In this document: in pieces, positions 36,095 to 49,880 of the stretch
Layout of the letters: every line of letters begins with the position of its first letter
How positions within the stretch are numbered: position 1 is the stretch's first letter
DNA from: Tanytarsus gracilentus
Taxonomy: Eukaryota > Arthropoda > Insecta > Diptera > Chironomidae
Direction of reading: 5' to 3'
NCBI GenBank assembly: GCA_038502055.1
Contig: JAXRKN010000044.1
Coordinates: forward strand, 840,001 to 904,000
Length of the DNA stretch: 64,000 nt
The notes under the pieces: model-generated
Database searches by the model: none
Told to the model about the DNA's origin: nothing
What the model saw: only the letters and a program-made list of their open reading frames with translations
Made by a program: the position numbers and the translations under genes

Positions 36095-38900
36095 TTTTCG
36101 TTCAAGCACACGCGAGTGCAAGTGTCAAAGATTGAATTTCGCAAAGTTCGATATTTTAGTGGGAAGTAGTTTTTTCTTACCTTAATTAAATTAGAGAAAA
36201 TTTTGTGTGAAAAAAGATTTTCTAGAAAAAAAAGTTCTTTGTGAAAGCAGTTTTGTGGAAAAAATTTACGTTAAAGGTTTGAACTTTGTTCTAAAAAATC
36301 AATAGAGTCAGAAGCATCTGATGTGAAAATAACACGTGTTAATTGATGTCAAATCAATGAAGTGATAATTTGATATCATCGTGCTCAGCAAAAAAATTTA
36401 CTTCGTCGAAATCAATAAATATTCAATTGCATTTGAAGACGTTGAAAGGCGGTGTGAGCGTGCAATTAGAGCTATAAATTTGTTTTATGAGTTCAGCGGT
36501 TTGTCTTTAATTTGCAAAGTTTAAAACGTTGAAAATTTAGTAATAATCTAGGCGGGTTGGCAGTTTTGGTAAATATCCGCTTTAAGACTTTCGATAAAAT
36601 GGAGTTTTAGGAAATTTCTTGTACTTTGCGGATATTAACTTTTGCCAACATTAATTTTTTTTGGGTAGAATCATAACTAAAATATTTTTAAACTTGTATA
36701 ATCCTCTGCATGTAATATAATAAACATTTTTTAACGAATAAATTTTATTATATTAAATATTGTGAGTGGTCATGGTTATTGAAAAAAAATACGCCTCCAA
36801 AGGGTTCAAAAACTTATTAATGAAAGAAAGCATAAACAATAAATCAAAAGGATTACAATTTTTGAATGACAGCTTGATTAATTTTTAAATGACGAAACAT
36901 TTTGTTTTACCGAATGAACAACGACGAACAACCAAATTAGGAGTTCTTTAATGCTTGAGTCAATGCACGTTGCAATGTCAAAATTATTTTTTAATAAGTA
37001 ATAAATTCTTTTATTGCTAAAATTATTAAATAATTTTGAAAAAACTCTTTAATATAAAACGGAAATATTCTTGGTCTTCAAATAATTCCAATAAATTTTT
37101 CCGATCAAGTACATAAAAAAAATTCAAATCCTCACGTAGACTGTTTTTTCAGTTTCATTATTAAACCTAACTCGTGTCGTGACTACCTTTAAAGTCTGAA
37201 CTTGCATCGACACAAAGCCAAGTAAATTTTTTGATGTCATACTTGCAGCCTGATTAGAGTTGTTAGCACGTTTTCTAATGAAAAAATCAAGGAAATTGAA
37301 ATGTTGCACTATTGCATATAAATTTCTTACCCGGTTCATGTAGACACTTGAAAGCATTTTAAAAAGTAAAATATTTGAATCTCGTGTTTTTGCTCATAAG
37401 AATTAGGTTAGGAACGTTTTTCATCCCATTAATTAAATCCAACACAGAGACACGTGACGGCAAAAAGTTGAATTAAGCAATTCGATATCTCAAAGGTTTA
37501 AAACAGCTGGTGAATTTCAGCTATTTCAAGTTAAGAAATTTTTTTTGGATATGATATTTAATATTTTGAATTAAGACTTTAAAAAAATTAATTTAGATTT
37601 TTGTTCTTTAAAAATCATCCAGTTCATTGACCTCTCAGCTTGAACAAATGATTATTTTAAGCTGTAAAGCGTTAATTTTTTTTTCGAATTTTTATCCTTG
37701 AACTTGAGTCTTTCGAAGGTGACTTTTTAGATCAAATCAACCATGGTCTTATTAATTTCGCAAAAAAATTTTATAATTAGAACAAAAAAGGAATTAGGTA
37801 CAAATAAATTAGAATCTCTTTTAAAAGTGATTTCGAACAGTCGCCATTATTTGAATTTAGCATTTAACTGAGAAACGTGCACACGAGATGGAAATAAATT
37901 TTCATTATACAGCTGGTGATTTACTTTGTTGCATTAAAATTTGCATAATTCATCGATTAAACGAGATTGAGAAAAAATTAATAAACTCCGCCTATAGGAA
38001 TTAAAAGTTTATCTAAATGCTGACTTAATTTAAAGACAAAAACATTTAATAAATTTTGAAAGCACGCGATTGAAAGCTTTTGAACTTGAACTTGGAAACG
38101 AAATTTGATTTTTATGCTACAATTGAATAACAAGTTTTTTTTTCTAAACTTAATAAAGTCATACATTTTTTCATGTGTCAGCGCCTGCTATTAAAACTAT
38201 TTGCATATTGTGTCTCAATAAAGCGCTGTGTCAACGACCTTTGTTGCGCAATTGCACTCAACATGATTAGAAAAAATGCGGAAAGAAAATTATTTCCGTT
38301 GCGTTGTGTGCATAAAAACTTCATCGAGAGAGTTTTCTTTTGAAAAATTAATCAATAAATGCTAGAAAATGGTTGAAAAGTTTTTCTTTTATATTTGCAA
38401 GCTGGGAAGGTTGAGATAACTTTTGAACATGTGCAAAAAATTGAATCAAGGGATGAAACTTTTTTTAAAACATTTTTAAAAAAATATTTTTTTTTGAAAA
38501 TTTAAAAGTTAAAGTTTTAAATTATTTTAAATAAAAAATTTGTGATAAAAAATTTCCCAACCTAAATATAAATATCTAGGTTTATTTTTCATTGTTCGCC
38601 TCTCCAACAATAAAAATAAATCTCTTTGCATGCGAATGGGGTCGGAAAAGTAATTGAGTTTTTCCGATAATAAATTTGTGGTGCGTCATTTCAAATGCAA
38701 TTGTATCAATTTAATTTCGACGTCACAAACGAATGCTTCTGCTCTATTGTGTAATAATTCAATTAATTCAATCGCTTTTATTGTGATCACATGACAATGC
38801 ATGTCTCAACTTTTCTTCTTTTAGTTTACTATTTTTTGAATCCTCTTTTGCATTACATTTGAGTTTGTTCTGTTTTGTGTGAATTGTGTTGCATAAAATA
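36095..38900. other. Putative 5' leader and intron region of the N-acetyltransferase gene
   Basis: AT-rich sequence without coding exons. The polypyrimidine tract and AG at 38810-38824 look like an acceptor for a leader exon containing the ATG at 38901. Confidence 0.4.
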
Positions 38901-40732
38901 ATGACGCTTCAATATCAAAATCAAGTTCATTCGAATCATTTCAAGACCCAAGCCCAAGATGTCATCATGGTGAGTGAAAGTTTTTCTTTCTTTTAAGAAA
39001 AAAATTCAAAAATTTAACGACAAAATTTTTTGAAAAAATATTTTCAGGGCTTTTCCGAAAATCTGTCAATCCAACGATTGGTCAATCAAATGGCGAATGT
39101 CGGAATTGAAAAGGAGGAAAAAATAATCAATTACGATGTCGTCAAGGAAGAAGATGCTGAAAATGTGCTCAAGCTGCTTAAAGCTACATTTTTCCAGGTA
39201 AATAACCGACATTAAGGTTCAATTTTATTTTATTGTTGTATCATTTTACCAAATCTGCTCTTATTTCTATTATTGAACAACCTCTAACAGAAACTCAAGT
39301 ATATAAATCCGAATGAAATGAGAAAAGTTTTTTGTGCTGTTCGAACTTCGTAGATTTTCCTATTGTGTAATAGGAAAATAAAACAGTTTTAGGAAATATC
39401 ATTGAATTGTGTAACATTTCCGAGTAAAACAAATATTTTTTTGAAAGTTTTTCTTAAAATTCATTATGAGGTAAAAAATTGTTAAAATTCTAGTTCAAAA
39501 TTTGAAAATTTCAATTTATTTTATCCACTCGTCTCTGATATTTAATTGTAACACAATATTCTACCAAAAAAGGTCGGTTATTGTTACATACAGTAATTTT
39601 TCCAACAAGCACTCTCTTAATGTATTTTTTCCAAGGCATCGCATCTTTTATTTATCAGAAATAGATCAGGTTGAGTGGAAAAGAAAAGGAAAAGAAAATA
39701 AATTACTTTTTGCATCGAACTTTATCAGGAAACTTTTTCTAATTTCATCTCGTCAGGGGTTGGTAAATTTTGAAAAATTTAAAAGAAAAATATTTTTAAA
39801 ACAGAATTGAAATTTACTTTTTAAAACATTTTCAAAAACATTTTCCAACCCACATTTTCCCCAAAAATAAATTTCAATCCTTAACGAATCCAATGAACGC
39901 ATAAACTCCCCTCATTCATCTCGAACAAAACAATTTCATTAAAAATTAATTGAAATGTGAGAGGAAAGCTGCACCGCCGATAATAAAATTGCTATGTGCG
40001 GGAATGAAAATGCTATTATGAGGAAATAACAAGATCAATTATCTCTTTTGTTGCTTTAATTCTAGGACGAGCCGTTGAATAATTTTTTAAAGCTGGGCAA
40101 GTGCGAAGACCTTGAGATTTATTGTACGAAAAGCATCGCTGATGGATGTTCGTTTAAAGCGGTCAACTCTGCTGGTGAAATTGTTGGCGTGTTTCTAAAT
40201 GGAATAATTAAGAAACCAGTAAGTTTTATTTTGTGACTTAAAAGCTTTATTTTAACATTTTTTTCTTCTCAGTCTGCCGATGAAGTTCATGAAACTCTCG
40301 CATCAAAAACAGACCACGAAAAGTTCAAGAAAATTATGGCTTTAATGGATTTTATCGACACCAAGTTCAACCTCTTTGATTTATATCCAAACATTGATTC
40401 ATTTGTTGATGGCAAAATTTTATCAGTTGATCCCAAATATCGAGGATTAGGTGAGATTAATTTTGTGATTAAAATGACATGTGACGAACAAAATAATTAC
40501 AGGAATTGCTGGAAATCTAACTGACAAAACAATTGAATTTATGAAGTCGAATAAAATGGAAATTTTCCACGTGCTGTGTACCAGCCACTTTTCAGCACGC
40601 GTCCTTGAAAAATTGAATTTTTCGGAAGTTTTTCGAGTGCCATACTCAGACTATGTCGATGGGGATGGCAAACAAATTCTCTGTCCCGAAAAACCACATG
40701 TTGCAGCTCGCATTTTTACAAAAGAGATTTAA
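38901..40732 (+). CDS. Dat: Arylalkylamine (dopamine) N-acetyltransferase
   Basis: Five exons (38901-38969, 39048-39197, 40066-40218, 40273-40450, 40503-40732) give 259 residues. The cytosolic GNAT enzyme transfers acetyl from acetyl-CoA to dopamine, serotonin and related amines, serving amine inactivation, cuticle sclerotisation precursors and melatonin-type products. Insect-type signatures are visible: FFQDEPLNNFL with the catalytic Glu (about residue 75), the KAVNSAGEIVGVFLNG strand, LMDFIDTKFNLFDLYP, the acyl-CoA loop KYRGLGIAGNL, and HVLCTSHFSARVLEKLNFSEVFR. Introns are small except the 868-bp intron 2, where an internal promoter could produce a shorter form. The first exon adds 23 residues upstream of the conserved region. 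Polyadenylation signal AATAAA is at 41044-41049. Confidence 0.95.
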
Positions 40733-41289
40733 ATTATTTAATTTGCATTTAAATTTCTAAATGTTCTCGCACATTAATGTCAATTCAATGATGAAATTTA
40801 TGTCGTAGAATTTATTAATGTTAAAAATATTCCATGCACAAAAATTACATTTGACATTTTATGTTTTATATAATGAATATGATTATGATCTTTTTTTGGT
40901 GTCCCATTTGTGCTTAAAATTCGTATGCCGCACTAAGTACAAGTTTAATATACATATCATAGTATTTTTTTTTCTTTTTTTCATAAGAGAAAATATGTGA
41001 CAGTTGAAGAAATTTCTAATTAACTTTAGCAATGTGATATAAAAATAAATTTTGTCTCTTTAATTTTTTTATTTCTTTTTAAAGCAAAGTGTAAAGCGTT
41101 CACATTCTAAAAAAATATAGCGAAGCTATAATTTAGGTGTTGGAAAAATATTTATTGAGGTTAGCACTGGAAGTTTAACTCATGCAAAACTCTTCTCCAA
41201 AAATTTGGAACGTGATTTCTTCGAATAGACAATTAAGTTCTAAACTACTAAGTAACTCAAGTGCCATCCTCAACAAAAAACCAAAATTA
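40733..41289. other. Convergent 3' regions
   Basis: These are the 3' untranslated regions of the N-acetyltransferase (+) and the J-domain gene (-). No exon or RNA gene is seen. Confidence 0.4.
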
Positions 41290-42054
41290 TCAATCATCGT
41301 TTCCGTTCATTCGATTTAATACTCTAACAAGGTTTGCACTATTTGCGTTATCTTCAGCAAGTTTACGAGCTTCTTCATGATGTTTATTGGCCTCTGCAGA
41401 TTTCTTAACCATAATTTCTCGTTTGAAAGTTATAGAATGTGAGATCGCAAAGACTTGAAGAATAATGCCAAACAGGCAAAATAAAGCACATGCCATCACA
41501 ATTTTCCAATTTGCTACTTTTTTCACTCCTTTAATTCCATAGTAGTGGTCTTCTTTGATGGGTTTGTATCGATGTTCTGGTGCATACTCGTATGGGCGAT
41601 GAACAATGTCATCTCTCACATGCGTCACTGTTTCAATTCCTCTCAGATGATTATCGTAGTTAGTCCTTGAATGAGGACGCGATAATACCTGGTGATAATT
41701 TATGAGTTTTATTAATTATATTACGATGTAGTGTGTCCCGCTCACCTGATAAGCTTCAACAATTATCTTAAATTCCTTGTCTTCTTTCGAGACATTATGA
41801 ATTCCATCTGGATGATGGATTTTCGATAAATGAATGTAAGCTGTCTTTAAATCCTTTTGAGTGCAATCATTCTTCACCCCAAGGATGTCGTAATAATTTT
41901 TCTTTTTCTCATAACGCAAGTAAGTTGTCGAAATTTTTCTAAAATTAATTTTTTAGGTAATCAACAAACTTTTTAAATTTCACTTTTCTCACCTATGAAA
42001 GCTTGATCTTAGCAATGTACATTGAAGACATGCATGACGTACATTAATAAACAT
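41290..42054 (-). CDS. Mitochondrial J-domain protein (DNAJC4/DNAJC30-like)
   Basis: Three exons on the minus strand (41993-42054, 41746-41938, 41290-41688; introns 54 and 57 bp) give 217 residues. The start at 42054 yields an Arg-rich, acid-free N-terminus (about residues 1-30) typical of a mitochondrial presequence. A J-domain follows (about 36-98): YYDILGV, then the HPD motif (63-65) needed to stimulate Hsp70, then AYQVLSRPHSRTNYD. After a charged linker there is one membrane segment (about 147-168) and a short charged C-terminal tail. J-domain plus one membrane helix in a short protein resembles DNAJC4 and DNAJC30; I cannot separate these. It is divergently arranged with mitochondrial aconitase. 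Confidence 0.85.
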
Positions 42055-42438
42055 TTCATCTATATTAAATAAGCAGTGACATTACTCTTAAATTGCTTTA
42101 AATACAAAAATAAAATTTCACTCACAGAATCAAAACAAACTGAAACTTTTAAAATTTGTTTTCGAAGCTTTGAATAAAAATTTTTAAACTTTTAAAAAAT
42201 TCTCACAGCAATCATGTAAATTTTCGCTTAAAAATTCATAAATTTAAAAGTTCAATAGCTTTAACTAATTAATTTAACGTTCCCAGCCACGCGCCATAAT
42301 TTATTCAAAATTAACGAACTTTTTTCATTCGACAGTGTCGACTTGATTTTTTTTTCACAGTGTACTCGAAAAAGAATTTCAGTCCACAGGAGCTGATAGA
42401 ATTTTTAATTAAAATTCTATTAATTATAGTCGGCAACG
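42055..42438. promoter_or_regulatory. Probable bidirectional promoter, J-protein / aconitase
   Basis: Only about 385 bp separate the two start codons, so both promoters and leaders lie here. ACAGTGT occurs twice (42332-42338, 42357-42363), the first inside the palindrome TCGACAGTGTCGA (42329-42341). No clear TATA box was found for either direction. Confidence 0.5.
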
Positions 42439-45369
42439 ATGGTTTACACCAAATTACTAACGCACCAGGTGAGATAGAACTCGAAGAAAGTCGAGTACAC
42501 ACGAATTTAATTGTATTTATTCCAAAAAAGCGGTATTGAAAATTTTTCATTTTTACTGATTATCTAACCAGTCAATCCGCGACTTTTCACATTTTAAATT
42601 ATCGCCGAGAACTCTTTAGAACCTTTTTATTTGCATGCGATTATCAATCATTATCAATCGAGATGTTTAAATTTATAACAACTTTGATATAAATTGAAAG
42701 TGATAAAAAAATTTAATGTATTGAATAACATTCTGATGTGGATACACGTTTAATTACGTCGCCTGTTCAATTGACGGAGATAAAACTTGAACTTGTCGCT
42801 TTTGTATGTCTTCTTACTTAAGATATACACACATCCGGTTATAAATAGCTTGAAAGTTAATTATCTGTCAGCTGATCAACATTGTAACGCACAGTTCTAA
42901 TCATTTCTTCTTTCGCAGGCGAAACGAGCGGCACTTTATGCCGTTGACTCACAACAGCGATGGTTCCACGCGAGCTGTGCAATGAGCAGCAAAGTGGCTC
43001 TCTCGAAATTCGACACAAATGTCTATTTGCCATACGAGAAACTCGTCTCACGCCTCGAGGTCGTTAAGAAGCGCCTTAATCGTCCACTCACCATGTCGGA
43101 AAAGGTTCTCTACTCACATTTAGATGATCCCGCAAGCCAGGAAATCGAACGTGGAGTTTCGTATCTTCGTCTCAGACCTGATCGTGTCGCCATGCAAGAC
43201 GCAACTGCTCAAATGGCCATGTTGCAATTTATCTCGTCCGGCTTGAAGAAAGTCGCAGTGCCATCGACAATTCACTGTGATCACTTGATCGAAGCTCAAA
43301 TTGGCGGTGAACAGGATTTGGCTCGTGCAAAGAAACTTAACGAAGAAGTTTATCGTTTCTTGGAGACTGCTGGTGCAAAGTATGGTGTTGGTTTCTGGAA
43401 ACCCGGCTCTGGCATCATTCATCAGATCATTCTCGAGAATTACGCTTTCCCAGGTCTCTTGATGATTGGAACTGACTCGCATACACCAAATGGAGGTGGC
43501 TTAGGTGGTCTCTGTATTGGTGTTGGTGGTGCTGATGCTGTCGACGTGATGGCTGATATTCCATGGGAATTGAAATGCCCAAAAGTCATCGGTGTTCACT
43601 TAACCGGAAAAGTTAGTGGATGGACTTCACCAAAGGATGTTATCTTGAAGGTTGCTGATATTCTCACAGTAAAGGGCGGCACTGGAGCGATCATTGAATA
43701 TTACGGAAAGGGTGTTGAGTCACTTTCGTGCACTGGCATGGCCACAATCTGTAACATGGGTGCTGAAATCGGTGCAACAACCTCAACATTCCCATTCAAC
43801 TCGCGTATGGCTGCCTACTTGAAATCTACACTTCGCGACGACATTGCCTCACAAGCTGCCAAATTCTCCTCTCAATTGTTGCAAGCTGATTCCGGATGCA
43901 AATATGATGAAGTCATCGAAATCAACTTGGATACATTGGAACCACATGTCAATGGTCCATTTACACCCGATTTAGCTCATCCAATTAGCAAGCTCGGCGA
44001 GAATGCAAAGAAGAACGGCTATCCAATTGACATTAGAGTCGGTCTCATTGGATCATGCACAAACTCATCGTATGAGGATATGGGTCGTTGTGCTGCTATT
44101 GTTAAGGATGCCATGTCTCATGGTGTCAAATCTAAAATTCCATTCAATGTCACTCCCGGCTCTGAGCAAGTTCGTGCCACAATCGAACGTGATGGAATTG
44201 CGCAGACTCTCCGTGATTTCGGAGGCACTGTTTTGGCTAATGCTTGCGGTCCATGTATCGGTCAATGGGATCGTCAAGATGTTAAGAAAGGCGATAAGAA
44301 TACCATTGTTACATCATACAATCGTAATTTCACCGGACGTAATGATGCCAACCCAGCTACTCACTGCTTCGTCACATCTCCTGAGATGGTCACCGCCTTG
44401 TCAATTGCCGGACGTCTCGACTTCAATCCATTGAAGGACGAACTGACTGGTGCCGATGGCAAGAAATTCAAGTTGAAGCAGCCATTTGCTGATGAATTGC
44501 CCGTTAGAGGATTCGACCCCGGTCAAGATACCTATCAAGCACCTCCAGCTGTAAGTTTGACACTCATTAAAAGTAAATAAAACTTATTAAATTTTTTCAT
44601 TTTTTATAGGACGGAAGCGGAGTTAAAATCGATGTCGATCCAAAGTCACAGCGCTTGCAATTGTTGGAGCCATTCCCGAAATGGGACGGCAAGGACATGA
44701 CAGATTTGACAGTTTTGATCAAGGTCAAAGGAAAGTGCACAACTGATCACATTTCAGCTGCCGGTCCATGGTTGAAATATCGTGGTCACTTGGATAATAT
44801 CTCAAACAACATGTTCATTGGTGCCACAAATTCAGAGAATAATGAAATGAACAACATTAAGAATCAAGAGACAGGCCAATGGGGTGGCGTTCCTGATGTC
44901 GCTCGTCAATACAAGGCTAAAGGAATCAGATGGGTCGCTGTTGGCGATGAAAACTACGGTGAGGGTTCGTCACGCGAGCATGCCGCTCTTGAGCCACGTC
45001 ACTTGGGTGGATATGCCATCATTGTAAAGTCATTCGCTCGTATTCACGAAACCAACTTGAAGAAACAAGGCATGTTGCCATGCACATTCGCCAACCCTGC
45101 TGATTATGATAAGGTAAAGTCGATTAAGCTTAATTAATTTTAGTTTTATTACTATTCCTTTCTTTATTCTTCAGATTCAACCAACAGATAAGATTTCAAT
45201 TCTTGGCTTAGATAAATTTACTCCCGGAAAACCATTGACCGCTGAGATTAAACACGCTGACGGCAAGAAAGAGAAAATCACATTGAACCACAGCTTCAAC
45301 GACCTTCAGATCACCTGGTTTAAGGCCGGCAGTGCTTTGAATCGCATGAAAGAAATCGCTAAACATTAA
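42439..45369 (+). CDS. mAcon1: Aconitate hydratase, mitochondrial
   Basis: Four exons (42439-42468, 42919-44550, 44610-45113, 45175-45369) give 786 residues. The enzyme interconverts citrate and isocitrate in the matrix TCA cycle using a [4Fe-4S] cluster. Exon 1 encodes just 10 residues (MVYTKLLTHQ) and with the start of exon 2 forms the mitochondrial presequence. Cluster cysteines are C390 (GSCTNSS), C453 and C456 (ACGPCIG), with the spacing of the mammalian enzyme. TDSHTPNGGG, GATTSTFPFN and the active-site serine loop GSSREHAALEPRHLGG are intact. Codon use is more GC-rich than its neighbours, as expected of a highly expressed gene. AATAAA signals lie at 45735-45740 and 45807-45812. Confidence 0.97.
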
Positions 45370-48300
45370 AAAAAACTGATCGTGCAAACTTTTTCTTTCG
45401 CGCGATTTTTTTTAAATTAAACTAAAGAGAACATTGTCGATTCTCAACTCTTGTCACTAAATGTGGAATCTTCATTTTAATAATAATCGCAACAATCCAA
45501 CCGCATGTCGATTTATAAACGAAATAATCAAATTTAGAATTGATACCAAAAAAATATCTCTTTTTCTATAATCCACTATCTACCGATCATAAAACATTTA
45601 CTAGAGCATATAGAGAGATGAGATATAATTTTCTTCCTTTTATTCACTTTATGATGCTGTTTTAAAAACATTCGATGGGGGAAAAATAATCGAGATCACA
45701 GCAATAATTGTAACAATTAACAGTTTTACATTTAAATAAAATTGATTTTCAAAAATGTTCTTTGGATGTGAAAGAATTTTAGTAAATTTTTGTGCATGAA
45801 TTCGACAATAAAAGTGATATTAATTCAAAAAAGTCATTTGTGTGTTTTATTTAAATTTACAAAGACTTAAAAATCGAATTAAAAAAAATTATAGCTAAAA
45901 GCACGTACTCCACATGTCTGAACAGCCAACGCCATCTTTTAGATAGAAATAAAAATACTTCAGATTTTAATAAAATTAAATCCGTTCTTGAGCTCAAATC
46001 ACTGCATGAAAGAGCGAGAAAGAAAGTAAATAAAACAGTTCATTTACCTTCAAAAAATGCGCAACGTGCATGCTGCCAAAATACATGCAGCATGCCATTC
46101 TAATTAATTAATTAATCTGCACCGCAAAAAATTAAGACATAATTTTTTTTCGAGAGGAAACGCGCGTCTAAAAGTTGTAAAATTTACTGTTGATTTATTC
46201 ACAAAATAAGTTTGCTCATTTTGTGGGTGGAAAATGATTTGCAGCGACAGTCAACCAATCATCAACAAGCTAATGAAAATAAATCGTGTGTTTAAATTTA
46301 AACCGCACAATTGCACAAGAGAGAGTGAAAAAATGTGCAATTTTCAAGTGTGCTTTAGAGAAAGAAAAAACAACTGGCGGCGCCAATTAAAGAAAAATCT
46401 CTCAGCTCTTAATTTTCAGACACAATTGAATGTGCATGGCTTTTCATCTGTCTCAATCGTCGAAGTGGTCAATAGAGTCAAATTGCGTCAAAACGAGAAA
46501 GAGGAAGAATGAGATGTAGGTGCCAAATAAAAAGTGATTGAATTGGATTAAATTCCGAGGTTTATTTTTGAAATTTATAATTTATTTTAACGGATATTTT
46601 TTATTTGAATTTTGTCATAAGTTTCAAAATTTACTGGAATGTCTTTAAATTTTTAAAGCCAATTTTGAGCATTCGCAAAAACACCTCAATTTCGATTAAA
46701 AATTCTTCCTACGACAAAGAGTCATGACTCCACATAAAATTGAATTTAATCTTGATGAGCGATTGCCAAATCAATAGTGACCTATTTGTACGTTCGTGCG
46801 ATCATGTTCTTAATTTCCATACTTCCACATGTGTCTGCTTTAAACAGTTATCCATCCACAATTTTGAACTCATTTCAACTCGACACAAATTAATTAGTTT
46901 TATTTAATTAATTGGAGACAGTTGTTGGCTAGATTTATCGGGTGTTTGAATTTTTAATTGCTCACTATTGTTTTATTTTCAGATGAGAGACTGTCTGTGA
47001 ACTGCATTCTTGTGTCTTTCTTGCCTCTTCTTCCCTCTGCCTCTGGGGAAAAAAATAGTAGAGGTGAAGCATCCGTCAAATTGTTTAGAGAATTCAGGGA
47101 GGAGAAAACGAGCAATTCGAGTGAGGGGTTTGAAAGTAAATTAATGAAAGTTTTTTAATCAAAAAAATTTAATTTTAGCAAAATTAAATCGCCACAATTT
47201 TAGCTATTAAAACTTTCTCAATTAAAAATTGCTGCACTCAAATCACGTCTGCAATTCAAATTATGCACTCAGATTTTTCTCCTCTCGCGTCTCAGTTCAT
47301 CCTCACGAGAATGTGATTGATTTTTTTTCGCTTCACACAAAAGAAGCTGTATAGCATACTTTTTTGGCAACCGATCAAACCTCCTACAGAAGCAATGTCG
47401 GTGATGAAAGGAAAGATAGACACATTCTTGTCTGTGCACGAAAAAAAACCTGGTCGATACAATATCGAATATATTCTTCTCAATTAGTATTCTCATTATA
47501 GCATCCGAATGCCACAGTGCTCAAAGGAAAATTAGCAAAAAAGTCATTATAAAATTTTTACACTCGAGGTTTGTGCTTTCCTTCCTCTCGCACTCTCGTA
47601 AATTTCCCACAGATGTTCGACATTATGACGCTCTTTTTTATGAACAAGTGTCTGGCATATTTCTTGGCCTTGAATTCATACTCCAACGACGAAAAATGTG
47701 TGCACAGAAAATTCTTTTTAGTTGTTGCCAAAAAAAATATACAAGAAATGATAATGATGTGCGATGGTCAGGAAGTCCTTCGGATGACTTAAAGAATTTA
47801 CGCAAAAACGCCCTAAGAAAACATTTGCGAAGGATCGAAATTGGGCAGTAAAAGTGATGATCAGAGAGGGGCATGAGAAATTCAGGCAGGTGTAACAAAA
47901 GTCTTCGGAAAGTTTCGTAATAATAAAAAATAACATTTTCATTGTTCGCCGAAAAAGAAATAACAGCACAAAAGAGTCTTTTACCTTCCTTTTTTTGGAT
48001 GTTAAATTACGTGACGTAAATTTTTGATCATCATCGAGATCCTTTTATCCATATACCTGCCACTCGCATTGCCCACAATCATTCACTTCTCCACCTTGAC
48101 TCTAATTCTCGTGAATCACTCAACAAATCCTGTGTAATTATCGATCCAACTGCTGCTGCTGCTTTTTTCCTTATCGAAGGAGGATTAAAGATTTTTTAAA
48201 AATTAGGCTGAATGAAATTTTGTTAAGAAGCCTGAAAGTTTATAGCGCAATTTAAATTTAAAATTCAATTTGGAAATTTAAAGTAAAAATTTTTATTGGT

Positions 48301-49880
48301 TAGAAAATTTGAAAGTTTAAAAAAATTATTTTGATGCATTTAAAAAATTCAAAATTTCCTGGATTTTAAATTAAAAATTATTTCAACAAAATTGATTTTA
48401 AAATAAAAATTAATTCTAAAAAATTTCCTGGATTTTTTATTCCACCGTTTTTTGCTCTCCTGGATTTAAAATTTACCAGGCAAACCCTGGCAAACAAATT
48501 TAACTTTAAATTTAGAAAATTGTGTTGCATTTTCCGAAAACTTTCTTTCAAATTGCTTTGAAAAAATTTTGGACAAAACTCATTTAAAACTCCTCAACTT
48601 AAAATGTTTCAAAAACCATTCAAATTGCTCGGAATCAATTAGTTCCTTGCAGCCAACTACGCAGGTGTGCAGACCATTTTCACCAATTGATCTTTGTTTG
48701 CTCTACATTTATCCATCCATGAATTTCTCAACTTTAATCGGATTTTTCGGTTTTCATGCTTAATTACATATTGTTCCTTTTGCACAAAACTTTGTGCGTT
48801 CTCACTCGCATGATCAAAATTTTTAAGGAAGTAACATTGTTATAAAAGGTAGAAGCGACATAACAGGAAACATAAATTAGCATGCAAGAAAGTAATTTTT
48901 TGATACGCACACATGCCATCTTCATCATCTTTCTCTCGGCAATGAACATATATGCATACATATATGAATAATAATGAACTTGAACTTGATCAATTCTGAA
49001 ATCGACAGCTTTTGTGGTTGTTATGCAATGAAGAGAGAGCGAAAGGGGAAGAGAAAGAGCAGCCTTGAATGAAACCTCACACCGATACACCTGTTCAGCA
49101 GCATGTGAACTCGATACCAACATCTGACTGTACAACGCATTTTATCCTCCGAGCAGACAACTTTTACCCACATTAAAAAAATTCTAATGCAGTTCCAATT
49201 GATTAAATTCTTCGGGATCCTTTTGAGAACGCATTTTAATCGGATCAAGAGGAATTTTTATGAGTCATTCAAAAATTAAATCAATCAAGTCTTCACGGAC
49301 GAAAAAAAAACACACCTGAATGGATGAAAATTAAATTCCCTTCTGATGTGTATTAAAATTGGAATAATAACAAAACAACAATGCTCATTTCCTTTTCCTC
49401 ACAAAAATACTTATAATAACTGCTTCAGCTCTACCAGACACACAAACAAATTTTTCTTCCCTCACTCACCTCCCTTCGAGTATACAGCAAGAAGAAAAGC
49501 ATGGAATGTAAAACAGTATCAGAATGTTATTCTAAAGCCTTTTTTTTCCTTTTTTATTTTTATTTTTTTTTTATTTTTTAGAAACTTTTCCGTATTTTTT
49601 TCAAAATTTTTTTTTTATACTTTTTTTTACAAAGGGTTTTTAAATTTTTTTCTTATTTTTTACGATGCGATATTTGTTCGACTGCCAGCGAGACGACCGA
49701 GTTTTTTTTGGTGAAAGAGAAAAAGAAGATAAACCTAAAAAATAAATACACAGGTATGATGAATTTTAAGGGGTTATGCAGATGAACGATGGACTTGTGT
49801 TGCATTTGTTATAATTGAAGCGGGGAAGGATTAAAAATCTCGAAATGGGTAGCTGGATTTTCTAAAAATGATTAATTAAA

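Noticed and set aside
42329..42363. CAGTG loops resembling an iron-responsive element upstream of aconitase
   Set aside because: The five bases on each side do not pair as an IRE needs and no bulged C is placed correctly; the first site is simply a short palindrome.
43120..44434. Long ORFs antisense to or out of frame with aconitase
   Set aside because: Shadows of the conserved aconitase reading frame.
47269..47969. Cluster of overlapping 60-90 codon ORFs on both strands
   Set aside because: No frame dominates, there are no motifs, and the sequence lacks splice or promoter context.
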